Positions 9,119 through 18,275 of a stretch of DNA of 26,162 nucleotides are shown here, one piece after another (the first letter of the stretch is position 1; each line of letters begins with the position of its first letter). The position numbers and the translations under genes were made by a program. The notes beneath the pieces were generated by a model. It had not been told where the DNA came from, made no database searches, and saw nothing but the letters and a program-made list of their open reading frames with translations. The stretch is from the NCBI GenBank assembly GCA_022559985.1, contig JAFJTR010000164.1, positions 1 to 26,162 of the forward strand. Reading direction: 5' to 3'. Source of the stretch: Parastagonospora avenae f. sp. tritici 18332-5. Its lineage: Eukaryota; Ascomycota; Dothideomycetes; Pleosporales; Phaeosphaeriaceae.

Positions 9119-9709
9119 CATAACTACTATGAAGAAAGTAGCGAAAGCGAAAGCGACGACGCTAGCAAACCATCTCTACCAGAGCATCTCCAAACGTCAA
9201 TCAAAGATGCAGTCACGAGGTTCTACAAACACTAGCTCGACGAAGACAGGGAACAGCTATAGAAATTAGTGCATGAAGCCCTCGATCTCAAGAAACAGAA
9301 GTATTGGAGGTTCAGAGCCAAACTTTTGCGAAAAATAGAACAGGAGCAGATGTGGATCTCGGAGGGCATCGCGTTTGAAGGCCTGCAAATAGCTGATACG
9401 CCGAACCAGGGCGGAAGGATTGAATAGACCGACAGCGAGGATATTGACCGCAGACCAATGAAATCACTAAGTTCAGCATTCTCAACTGAGTTTGAAAACG
9501 CGGAGAATGACTGGAGCGTGGTCAAGGCCGCCAAGGAGAGGGCTGAAGCGAAGGAGAAGGCAGAGAAGGAAGAGTCGGAAAAGGAGCAAGTGGAGAAGGA
9601 GCAGGCAGAGAAGGAGGAAGCGAAGAAGGAGAAGGGCAAGGAAGAAGGACAAGGGCAAGGAAGAAGAAGAAGGGCAAGGGAAAGCGCCTCCTTTCGGAAA
9701 CCTAACTAG
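9119..9709 (+). pseudogene. Broken C-terminal region of paralogue copy 1
   Basis: One frame runs from 9119 (after a TGA at 9116) to TAG 9707 with only three interruptions, all TAG: 9233, 9260 and 9425. It begins SESESDDASKPSLPEHLQ; the segment SLPEHLQTSIKDAV matches PLPENLKAAITDAV of copy 2 (from 11116), and the DNA there is clearly similar too. After the stops come a KQKYWRFRAKLLRKIEQEQ segment and a Lys/Glu-rich block (about 9520-9660) of repeated (E/K)-K-E codons. Each TAG could come from CAG by one C-to-T change. The likely history is a single gene from 8181 to ~9709 whose tail was lost to nonsense mutations, perhaps with an intron between the parts. A live transcript using a different exon structure is not excluded. 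Confidence 0.6.
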
Positions 9710-10513
9710 TCCTCTCAAAAAAGCATCTGCATATATAGAAGCAGGGCTCTGGCGCAGTGTTTGACGATTGGGTTAGTAGGCTTGGGCTAGTTTAGAGACG
9801 AGAATGACATTTCCTTGGGGAACAGGGCGCTCAATCATGCAAAATTCACCTACTATACTTATGCAATCGGCACAAAGAAATGACGATTGAGTGAACAAGA
9901 GTCGGATACTTGTAGTCTAGACAGAAACTGAGAGTTTTGTCGTCTATTTTTATCAGTACTAAGACTTCTTTCAGCCTGCTTCTGTCATATAGTACATACG
10001 CTGTAAGGCAGATTCAAAGGCGGCACATTGCCCACCGATTGTGATAGAAATTTTCGAGTAGCACGCTAGCATGACATATACATGATACTACCGCAATCTC
10101 CGTGGCGTTCGCATTCCAATAGTTCGAAAGGACATGACGGCATGTATTTCGCGGTCTTTCGACTCCTGACCAAAACAAATAAGGACTAGTCTCATGTGCT
10201 GCAGCAATCTGTAAGCTTTCTACGCAGCTTACAATCTCTGTATGAGATCTTTGACTAATTGTAGATCAACCTGGATGTCGAAAAGCTGATGAGTATGTTA
10301 GGTGGTACTGAACGGCTGCAATCTGTATAACTCTGGCTATATCTCATCATCTGTAAGGTTCATCATCATGACGATGGTGCTAGCAAGCAATGGTTGTCAG
10401 TCATGCTCTACGGTCCTCTGACCAGTATCCGTCATGCCGTAAGGACCAACAAACTCAATTCACAACCATATAAGGGACGATTCTCTTGCCTTTCGCCAGT
10501 TAGGAGGTTCAGG
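9710..10513. other. Intergenic region between the paralogues
   Basis: No gene is visible. It holds the 3' flank of copy 1 and the promoter of copy 2. The only structure noted is an 8-bp perfect inverted repeat, TGTAAGCT (10210-10217) and AGCTTACA (10226-10233), with an 8-nt loop. The frame of copy 2 is open back to 10394 but that extension has no match in copy 1. Confidence 0.5.
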
Positions 10514-11362
10514 ATGACTCTCACGATGACAGCAGAAGATTACGATCAAGCATTCATGGCCGTACAACTTCGCAACTTCTTGAAATATAAGGGCCACCGC
10601 CCCAATCCAAATGAGTACGATTCGAAAGATCTCATGATACAGAAGGCCATGCGTCTAAACTTCCCCGAAAGCGAATGCAATGTGTGGCTGGCCAATAACC
10701 CTTATGTGAAGCCTAAACCTAAGAGCAAAGGCACAGGCAAGAAACGCAAGGGCAAACCCAAAGTCAAAAGGAAGGCCAAGGCTAAGATCGACACCGACGA
10801 GGACAACGACGATGTTGGCGACAACAATGATGGCGACGGTAATAACGGAGACGACATGGACGACAATGGCAACATCGAAAGCGGCGGCCATGCTGACAGC
10901 GGGAACAATAGCGACGATGGCAGCGACGTCGACCTCGCCATGAACAGTGATATCGACAATGACGAAGATGGACACAACTTGGATTTTGGTTCCTATGAGT
11001 TCGATATCCTCTCCAACCAAGGCGTGGGAGAACGCGAAGGCGAAGGTGGCGAAGTCAATGCTACCGCAAGCACAAATATTCAGCAACAAGCAGATATCAC
11101 AAGCCCACCAAAGCAACCTCTACCAGAGAATCTCAAAGCGGCGATCACAGATGCAGTCAAGAAATGTGAGGAACGTGAGCAAGACCTCACTGCAAATGGT
11201 TTTCCTGAAGGGAGGTTAGAATTCTACCATGATCCAATCCGCAGAGAGTTGAGAATTTTGCAGCAAGAGGCCATCGCCATCAACATAAAGGAATACATGT
11301 TCTTCAGATACGGGAAAATAACGGATGAGGAGGGAAATGACTTGCCTGGGACGCTGTTCTAG
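10514..11362 (+). CDS. Hypothetical protein, paralogue copy 2 (intact)
   Basis: 282 aa from ATG 10514 (MTLTMTAEDYDQ), chosen because it places the N-terminal domain exactly as in copy 1. Residues ~1-62 form the shared domain. Residues ~65-95 are a highly basic stretch (KPKPKSKGTGKKRKGKPK) that could act as a nuclear localisation or nucleic-acid-binding segment. Residues ~95-165 are an Asp/Asn/Gly-rich disordered region. From residue ~201 a folded-looking C-terminal part begins with PLPENLKAAITDAVKKCEE and ends LPGTLF. The basic-acidic-helical layout suggests a nuclear protein, but this is inference and I do not recognise the family. There is no intron. An upstream ATG at 10403 in the same frame is possible. 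Confidence 0.7.
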   Translation: MTLTMTAEDYDQAFMAVQLRNFLKYKGHRPNPNEYDSKDLMIQKAMRLNFPESECNVWLANNPYVKPKPKSKGTGKKRKGKPKVKRKAKAKIDTDEDNDDVGDNNDGDGNNGDDMDDNGNIESGGHADSGNNSDDGSDVDLAMNSDIDNDEDGHNLDFGSYEFDILSNQGVGEREGEGGEVNATASTNIQQQADITSPPKQPLPENLKAAITDAVKKCEEREQDLTANGFPEGRLEFYHDPIRRELRILQQEAIAINIKEYMFFRYGKITDEEGNDLPGTLF

Positions 11363-11494
11363 TATCGTGGAATGCTGAGAGGCGCTTACTTGGCGCTTTG
11401 ATGCAGTACAAAGGTATATGATGACGACATCTAATTACGGCTGAATACCATTGGGTGGAATGAAGGAAGTGGTTTTGGATCCCGCAAAACTCTG

Positions 11495-11506
11495 CTACCT
11501 AGGTAG
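11495..11506. other. 12-bp palindrome CTACCTAGGTAG
   Basis: A perfect palindrome in the 211-bp spacer between the convergent copy 2 gene and the Zn2Cys6 regulator gene. Its half-site ACCTA recurs in other spacers of the window (874-883, 14094-14102, 19604-19612). Confidence 0.5.
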
Positions 11507-11573
11507 TATCTATTGGTACTTCTTCTCAATCACCGTCTGCGCATCATAACCTGCATCTTCATATCTTAAATTT

Positions 11574-13950
11574 CTAATTCATGAAAGCCTCAAAATTACT
11601 CCCGCCATCAAAATTGAACATGTCCGGCATTGTGAGATCCCAATCACCCGTGAAATCGGCAGGTATTTGCAAGTCGAATTCACCACCTGTATCTTCGCTC
11701 CCTAGATCTGCTAGCCTTTCCAGCACTCGTACGCACCACTCCACCGCATTTTCGGCAGCTTGGCCCATCAAATTCTGCATCTCAGTGCGTCCCAGCTTTT
11801 GCCTGACGGCACCGATTTGAGCTACGAGTGTCCTGAGGAGTAGATATCCTTTTATACCCGTCTCTCCGGCTTCGATGCACCGCAGATAGAAGTTTGCGGC
11901 GTCTTCGGGTATAGATAGCAAATCTGGACGCGGCACGCTATCTTCCTCTTGTAGTTGCACGCGGAGCTCGACTGCTAAGAAGGTCGAGGCGTGAAATGTG
12001 AATGCGCGGAAGAAGCCTGCTCCGCAACGACAAAGGCGGGCGAAATCTGTTTCATTCGAGGCATCGCTAGAGTAGGCTAGACTCCAGAGCTTGAGGGAAG
12101 TGTCAAAGACGGCTTTGCGTGAGAAAGCGTAGATGGCTTCGTGCAACGAGGAATTAAAGTAGGGGATGTGCAAGGAGGAGATGTAGCGTTGCATCATGAA
12201 CTCGATGGCCGTCGTAGCGAATGGATGGGATAATGTCGCATTCATGTCCTGCAGATCCCGGCGCAGAGTCTTGTATGACGCTCGCAAGGCGGTGTCAGTG
12301 CGGAGCGTCTCCTCAAATGTGCCACTTGTCCCGACATCATTTAGAAACTTGACCACGGTGAGGCGCATTGGCAAAGTTTTACGGAGGGCTATGGCGCCCG
12401 ATATTGCGGTAAAGACGTGGTCTGGCTGGCGATTCGGTTCGTTCGCCATGAGCTCGTGATCCTCAAAATTGCCAGGTAGTTCGGTGTTGAAGTCCTCGAA
12501 TGAAATGAGACAGGGGCCACCAGATATTAAGCTGAACTGTACATTGAGCTCTAGTATTGTATTCCATATTCGGCGGCGCATCTCTGCGCTGCAAACACTC
12601 ATTTTTGGCAAGTATACAGGATCTTTGTGCAGACCAATATACACTGCCTCTCGAAGCAATGCTCCTGCGGATATCCAGACAAGTTCAGACCCAACATCAG
12701 CATACTCGCGAGCAAGTAGCAGTAAGATGCTGGTCTGAAGGTGCTGGATACCCAGTTTCGACTTGAAAGAAGGCGAGGAGAGCCAGGTCTGAGCTTCATA
12801 AATCCAACGTGTTACTTCAGGTCGCATTGAGCAATTCTCGTCGTAAAATATCGCACCAATGGCCAGAACGAGCTTCATCTGCACCATGAAGCCGGTCTTA
12901 GGTTCGGTGTCGCTTGTCCATAAGGCCTCGTAGTCTTTTCGGAACGTGGGCACATGTAAAATGCGATAGAGGGTTTCGATAGTCCGGAGGTAATTCTCAA
13001 TAAGCTCATCGCAGACACCCTTCGTCGGCAGATCGTTTGTTGGAAGCGTTGGCCAGTCGGGCGAGCGTGCAGCTTTGATCGTTCGTGCTAGCATCTTGGC
13101 ACGGTGAAGGGCTGGCAGCATGTTTGATGTGCCACTTTTCAGGTGTGGTTCAAGTATTTCGATCACGTCGCGGAATACTACAAAGCCATTCATCCAATGG
13201 CTCTGACCAAACACCCTGTTCTTATGCGAGATGCCTCTGGGGATCGTGTACGCACTACCCAGGTTTCGGGTATCCTTAAGTACGTCGATGGGTCCAGAGA
13301 GGCCACTCGTGACGTGAAAAGAAGTTGTGGGCGCTGGGCTAGGCGCCACTAATGGTGCAATGGAATGTCTGAAGCTATTGGTTCGAGCAAGCTGCTCCTC
13401 TAGATCCGTGATCATGTTTTTCAAATAATCGAGTTCGACCGAAGTGGTGGAAGCAGGAGTAATTGGTAGTGTAGGCCTGTTCCTGTGGGCCTGTGCCATA
13501 GCATCTTGTTGGAGTTGCTGAGGTAGACTTGGCGTTGTACGAGCATCTACGTTTGAGCTTCCTGGTCGCGCATGGAGTGCTGGCGATCTTTGTGTCTGCG
13601 CCGCCTGCTGTCGATCGATTTCATAGTCACAAGCTGAGTTGCGAGATCGCACACAATTGCTGCATGGCGACTCACGATTGCACTTGATCTTTCGTTTCCG
13701 ACAAAGTGTGCATGAACTATATGCTGCCAGTCAGCATTAATCCCGCGCACTTTAGACATGAACTGAGCAACTTCATATTGCGATAATAAATAAGCAAAAG
13801 GGGTGTACAGGCTTTTTCGTCCAGAGAAACAGTACAGTAAAGCGACATGAAGAATGAAGCGCGGGTCACACTTCGGAGGGCGAATGATGGTGGGACGTAC
13901 ATGGTGACTCTCTTGCGCTTCCTGGGTGGCTCAGTCATATCGTTGGACAT
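11574..13950 (-). CDS. Zn2Cys6 fungal transcription factor (two exons)
   Basis: Model: exon 1 13950-13901, intron 13900-13717 (184 nt, GTACGT...ATAG, GCTGAC branch site), exon 2 13716-11574; 730 aa. The splice joins MSNDMTEPPRKRKRVT to ISCTLCRKRKIKCNRES and restores the zinc cluster: C19, C22, C29, C35, C38, C46, spacing CX2CX6CX5CX2CX7C. A basic patch (RKRKR) precedes it. A short coiled-coil-like segment (LDYLKNMITDLEEQLA, ~112-127) follows, as is usual for dimerising members. About 270-450 matches the fungal-specific transcription factor middle region: LYRILHVPTFRKDYEALW, then AREYADVGSELVWISAGALLREAVYIGLH. The C-terminus is acidic and Phe-rich, a possible activation domain. It is divergent from the MFS gene, whose promoter carries CGG palindromes. 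The target is unknown. Reading only exon 2 would lose half of the zinc cluster. Confidence 0.9.
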
Positions 13951-14439
13951 TTGGGAGAGGAGATGAAAGTGAAATTTGAGGAAGTATAGATCGATGATGG
14001 GGAAGCCAGCGATATGACGGGGACGGGGGCGGAGATGAGGCCGACGCTAGGAGGTGCACACCAATAGTAGTGTTCGCTGTTCGGCCTGGAAACACCTACC
14101 TAATCTAGTGCTACACTACCTCCGAGTTTCCGTCTCTTGAATCTGACACACGATGTTGAGAAAGCGTCATAATGACTGCTGCTATCGCTCCACATCTATC
14201 AAGAGATGAGTGGTACTGCTGGTCATACAGATATTGCGGTGCGCAGGTTTGAAGGGTGGCCTGAATACCTAGAGAACGAGGAAGCACTTGCCCCTCAACA
14301 ATGTTCCTATCAGCCTCACATCCACATGATAATGTTAAGCGTAGAAACAGCACAGAATGTCATGGACACCGTCAGAGTAGCAGTATGATGACCCGCACAT
14401 CGCAGCTAGAGGAGTAGCATACAAACCGTACGACAAGCG

Positions 14440-14454
14440 TTCGGGTGAGCCGAA
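14440..14454. promoter_or_regulatory. CGG-N5-CCG palindrome, candidate Zn2Cys6 site
   Basis: TTCGG-GTGAG-CCGAA is a perfect inverted repeat of 5-nt arms with CGG triplets facing each other, the form bound by dimeric Zn2Cys6 proteins. It lies ~222 bp upstream of the MFS start codon and ~490 bp upstream of the regulator start codon. Confidence 0.4.
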
Positions 14455-14465
14455 GGCCTAGCGTG

Positions 14466-14488
14466 TCGGTCTCGTTATCGCCGACCGA
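14466..14488. promoter_or_regulatory. CGG-N11-CCG palindrome, candidate Zn2Cys6 site
   Basis: CGG at 14467-14469 and CCG at 14481-14483 are separated by 11 nt, the Gal4-type spacing. TCGGT (14466-14470) and ACCGA (14484-14488) also form an inverted pair. It starts 12 nt after the first palindrome. Confidence 0.35.
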
Positions 14489-14675
14489 ACATAAACACCT
14501 TCTCCGATGACAACATACCACGCCTATTTGCTGTATATAGTCGTATACAAGATGGAGTTTTATCTCATCATCAGCTTGTCTACTATTGTCGCATCTCAGC
14601 ACCTAGGCATCATCCCAGAAAGTCATACACTCTACTCAAGCTTTTGTGTTGCAGCATCAAGTCCGATTACCCACT

Positions 14676-16093
14676 ATGACTTCTCCAGCAAGAACCGACT
14701 CATCATCTTCTCTTTCCAAACACTCCGCCGAAGACACAGAGAAATCCGCTCAAGCTCTGTCTGACCACAAAGACGACGGGAGCGCTTTCGGTCCCGCCCC
14801 CGATGGTGGCACAATAGCGTGGCTCAATGCGTTCGGTGGCTTCTGCATTTTCTTCGGCTGCCTAGGCTTCACGTCCTGCTTTGGCGTACTTCAAGAGTAC
14901 TACGGCACGCATCAACTCAAGAACTACAGTGCCAGTGATATCGCATGGATTGGCAGTTTGAGTAATTTCATCCAGTTCAGTGGAGGTGCTATTGGTGGAT
15001 GTATGTTTGATCGGTTCGGAATCAACGTAAGTCAATATCGTGTACAATGAGATTTATTACACGGCTGACAGCAATGGTCACAGATTCTGCGATTCTCTGC
15101 AATTCTTTACATCTTCGGCTTGATGATGACTAGCCTGTGCACGGAAGTAAGTCTTTATTACGTCCAAGTACGAGGCAAGGCTAACATCTTACCTAGTACT
15201 ATCAATTCATGCTCGCTCAAAGCCTCGTCATGGGTTCCGCAGTCGCATGCCTGCAATTTCCCGCATTCGCCATCGTCGCTCAATATTTCGACAAGAAGCG
15301 CGCAGCAGCAATGGGCATCACAGCATCCGGATCGTCCATCGGCGGTATCATCTTCCCCCTCATCCTATCTAAACTCCTGAACGGCTCGTCCATCGGCTTT
15401 GGGTGGTCGATTCGCATCATCGGGTTCATCATTCTACCCTTCTTCCTTCTCGCAATCATGATCCTGAAGCCACGCGTACCCCCGAGGAAGGCGAACATAT
15501 TCATCGGCGCAGCATGGAAAGATATCAAGTACTGCCTCTTGATCGCAGGTATGTTCTTCATGATGATGGGCATGTGGACGCCAATCTTCTATATGCCATT
15601 GTACGCTGTTTCAAAGGGTATGGGCGTCACTCTGGCTGGCAACTTGCTCGCGATCATCAACGCTACTTCTACTTTCGGCCGCATCATTCCTGGTATACTG
15701 GCCGACAAATTCGGAAAACTGAATCTGTTCGGTTTCGCTGGTATAGCTACCGGTATCATGGTGTTCTGCTTCGACGAGCCAAAGACGAACGTTGGCCTCA
15801 TTGTTTACGTCATCTTCTTTGGATTTACGTCTGGGACGATCATATCTTCTGCATCGGCCGCCATCTCCTTGTGTACCAAAGATCCTCGAAATCTTGGGAC
15901 GTACATGGGTATGGGTATGGGACTGGCAGCTTTCGCGACGCTTGCTGGTCCACCAATCAGTGGTGCGCTGCTGGAAAGATATGGTGGCTTCTCTCAGGTG
16001 GCGATCTTTGGCGGCACGGTCAGTGTCATCGGTGGTCTCATTGTCTTGTCGAGTAAGCTGGTCACGCCTGAGGGCATCATGGGAAAGGTGTAA
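14676..16093 (+). CDS. MFS transporter, monocarboxylate (MCT/MCH)-like, three exons
   Basis: Model: exon 1 14676-15026, intron 15027-15083 (GTAAGT...CACAG), exon 2 15084-15146, intron 15147-15196 (GTAAGT...CCTAG, GCTAAC branch), exon 3 15197-16093; both introns are phase 0; 436 aa. A Ser-rich cytosolic N-terminus is followed by PDGGTIAWLNAFGGFC, the conserved entry to the first membrane helix in the MCT/MCH family. About twelve hydrophobic segments follow, with loop motifs GGCMFDRFG between the first helices and ADKFGK in the second half. ATG 14676 (ACTATGACT) starts a normal-length protein. Fungal members carry monocarboxylates, riboflavin or secondary metabolites; the substrate cannot be read here. 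It is probably plasma-membrane located. The head-to-head Zn2Cys6 gene is a likely regulator. Confidence 0.93.
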
Positions 16094-17568
16094 AAGCCAG
16101 TGTCTGTTCCAGACATACTGAGTTGCTTTGAGAAGTTTGTAAAACCATTTGAGCTTAGTTTCGATTCCCTTTCTTGTACTAAGGTAGAACTGGCGTTACG
16201 GACAATACATGTTCTTTGAAATATGTGAGCATATGCAACAAAGGTATATTTTTGCGCGTAGTCTAAGGGATCTGTATCTACACGGACACCAGGCAGCAGC
16301 AAAATTTGTGCGCGCTCTGCACATACGCGGCATAAGCTAATAGTCACTAGATATATGCTTGTTACAAATACAGTAAAGGCTGGATATATACGTAGCTTTA
16401 AGACATGCGACTTAGGCTCACAGAGATCTTTGAGTATATACACGCTATCTTTTCACCTCATCTCCTTGTTGGAATACGTCGTTTCAAAAAAAAACTCCCA
16501 GCTTCCGTCACCTCGAGCGATCCAAGAAGATCCTCTTACGCTTCTACTATTCTCAAATAAACACTCACCCGTCCGATCCTCCCACTATACATACAATTTA
16601 CCCCAACTTCACATCATCAATCAAATCAACAACAAGTTGGCGCGGTCAGGTGGGACACCAGACCAGACTTAAGAAGCGTAGGACTTCAAGCCTTATAAGT
16701 CTTCTTCTTCTCGACATGCGAAGGGTGATTACAAAAGTCGGTGGGCGAGGGTTCGATCCTCGTTTGGGTAGTCAAAAATCGCGGGTGGTCCGGGGGTATG
16801 TATTTTGCGCTTTTATTGCGCTTGGGCTGCAATCACATGTAAGTGTGAAGTTGTTGGCAAGCAGAGAAAGCGAGAATGGTAATACTTGTGGTATTGCATT
16901 ACAAACAACGCATTTGTTGGTTGGCTTTGCACCGAGTGCGAAATGGGAAATAACGATAACTAGGAATGCATTCTGATTGGTAGTTCTTGATTGATGTATG
17001 TACCAAGGGAGGGAAACTACAGAAGAGAGGGCTCAGGGTTTCTGATCTGAGCGCTGCTCGGACGCTGCGATCAGTGCGCTCGTTCGCGTGACTGAGATCA
17101 TTGCGCCTGATGGCGTGGCTGAGATATTGTCGATACTGATGATCCGATAGCATTCTTTTTGTCGCAGTTGTGTTAGATTGAATATGTTCAATTTCTTTGC
17201 ATTAAAAAGACGAGATATCTATGATAGGTTAAATGCCTCAGAGATATAACGTTAGTAAGGTGAAGTGTAATTTTAAGTACGTTCAGGATATACAGGATAC
17301 GTGAAGAGTAGGACTGAAATCGAGGATGGAGGTGTGCTACGGAGGTTGAGGTGTGTGCATGAAGATGTTTATTGTTGGGTGTGAATAGCGAATGCAGGAT
17401 TGTTTTACGGGTTTCTTGCTGTAGAGTGTTAACGACGAGGGAGATTGTCACGAGGGTATCTAGAAAGCTGGAGGTATACGCAGTATCACTACGATTCGAT
17501 TGCGACGGCAGGACTTTTTGAATACATTCAGGATACAGGATGGGCTGTGTATTGTCAACAGTGAGTAG
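16094..17568. other. Gene-poor AT-rich region with a Pol III-like element
   Basis: No credible protein gene. It contains the tRNA-like element at 16637-16770 and a 20-nt sequence (16424-16443) that recurs with two differences at 18251-18270. Short open frames on both strands lack conserved-looking sequence. It starts the decayed stretch that runs to about 21029. Confidence 0.5.
16637..16770 (+). tRNA. Degenerate tRNA-Leu-like element (pseudo-tRNA or SINE head)
   Basis: A perfect T-arm is present: stem CGAGG/CCTCG (16746-16750, 16758-16762) around loop GTTCGAT, giving a B-box GGTTCGATCC (16750-16759). Upstream, TGGCGCGGTCAGG (from 16638) resembles an A-box with about two mismatches, and CAGACTTAAGA resembles a Leu(TAA) anticodon loop. 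Between them AAGAA/TTCTT and GACTT/AAGTC form a hairpin that could be an intron or variable-arm remnant. The 3' acceptor strand TTTGGGT finds only about four of seven pairs upstream, so a functional tRNA is doubtful. A tRNA-derived SINE is an alternative. Confidence 0.35.
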
Positions 17569-18165
17569 GAGACTTTTCTCGCAGATGCCGAAGGTCGAGC
17601 CAAGGGCAAAGGTAAGGCAGAAGCTGAAGTCGAGCAGCAGCCTATCGAAGATGCATATGATTCCATCTAGAGTGCCAAAGCATGGAATGCTGCTGACGAG
17701 AAACCCGTCAAAGAACAAGGTACATATTGTGAGCCAGGTCTGATCACTGCTTGCGCCATGCAAAACGACACGACCGACGACCTTTCCCTCAAGATGCGCA
17801 CCCTGGCTGAGGCTTGCTCAGAGAAGCTAAATCTTAAAGCCGAGATCAACGCTGTCATTGCTATGATTAAGCCTGACTATGATCCACCCAAACATCAGAC
17901 GTCTGATACCATCAACACCACCATCAAAGACAAGACCGGCGTTCTGAAAGACTTGCTAGCCCACTATATTCGTAAGGAACACGACAGCACATATCCAGGC
18001 ATCAAGGACCGACGCATTAAGCAGCTCGATGGCTCAGCCGCTCAGAATATCCCTCAGTTAGCACAGTTCCCAGAGTCCTCGCACTCGTCTGAGGTCCTCA
18101 AATTCATTGCTACCACCATACAGCAGCAAAATCTGTGCCTGCTCTGTACCTTCGACTGCAGCTAA
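17569..18165 (+). pseudogene. Decayed open frame upstream of the helicase relic
   Basis: One frame is open from 17569 to TAA 18163 apart from a TAG at 17668; it is also preceded by a TAG at 17566. From ATG 17758 it reads 135 aa (MQNDTTDDLSLKMRTLAEAC...). Before that the frame gives a Lys/Glu/Ala-rich stretch (AEGRAKGKGKAEAEVEQQP) and, after the TAG, SAKAWNAADEKPVKEQ. Composition is protein-like, polar and helical. I do not recognise a domain. Position and strand suggest it is the N-terminal part of the same ancient gene as the helicase motifs that follow, but it could be a separate gene. Just past the stop another frame gives a zinc-finger-like TCTHC. Confidence 0.45.
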
Positions 18166-18275
18166 CGGTCTTCCAACGTGTACTCATTGTAACTTTATAT
18201 AGGCGCTTGAACGTATACGCAGGTACAAGATTACTTTTCTGACGCTTTCAAGGTCTTTGAATATATACACAGGCT

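Larger units (their letters stand above)
13951..14675. promoter_or_regulatory. Shared regulator/transporter promoter region
   Basis: 725 bp between divergent start codons, without a credible gene. It includes CACCTACCTAA (14093-14103) and two CGG-type palindromes listed separately. No RNA gene was seen. Confidence 0.5.

Noticed and set aside
9482..9718. Leu/Phe-rich minus-strand frame resembling membrane segments
   Set aside because: It is the complement of the Lys/Glu-rich GAG/AAG repeat; the apparent hydrophobicity is an artefact.
10394..10513. 40-residue N-terminal extension of copy 2
   Set aside because: It lacks similarity to copy 1, whose domain begins at the position matching ATG 10514.
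11574..16093. Secondary-metabolite gene cluster
   Set aside because: A regulator and a transporter are present but no backbone or tailoring enzyme (PKS, NRPS, terpene cyclase, P450) is seen in the window.
17188..17763. 191-aa open frame on the minus strand
   Set aside because: It overlaps the decayed plus-strand frame, is composed of hydrophobic and His/Ser-rich runs typical of antisense reading, and shows no motif.
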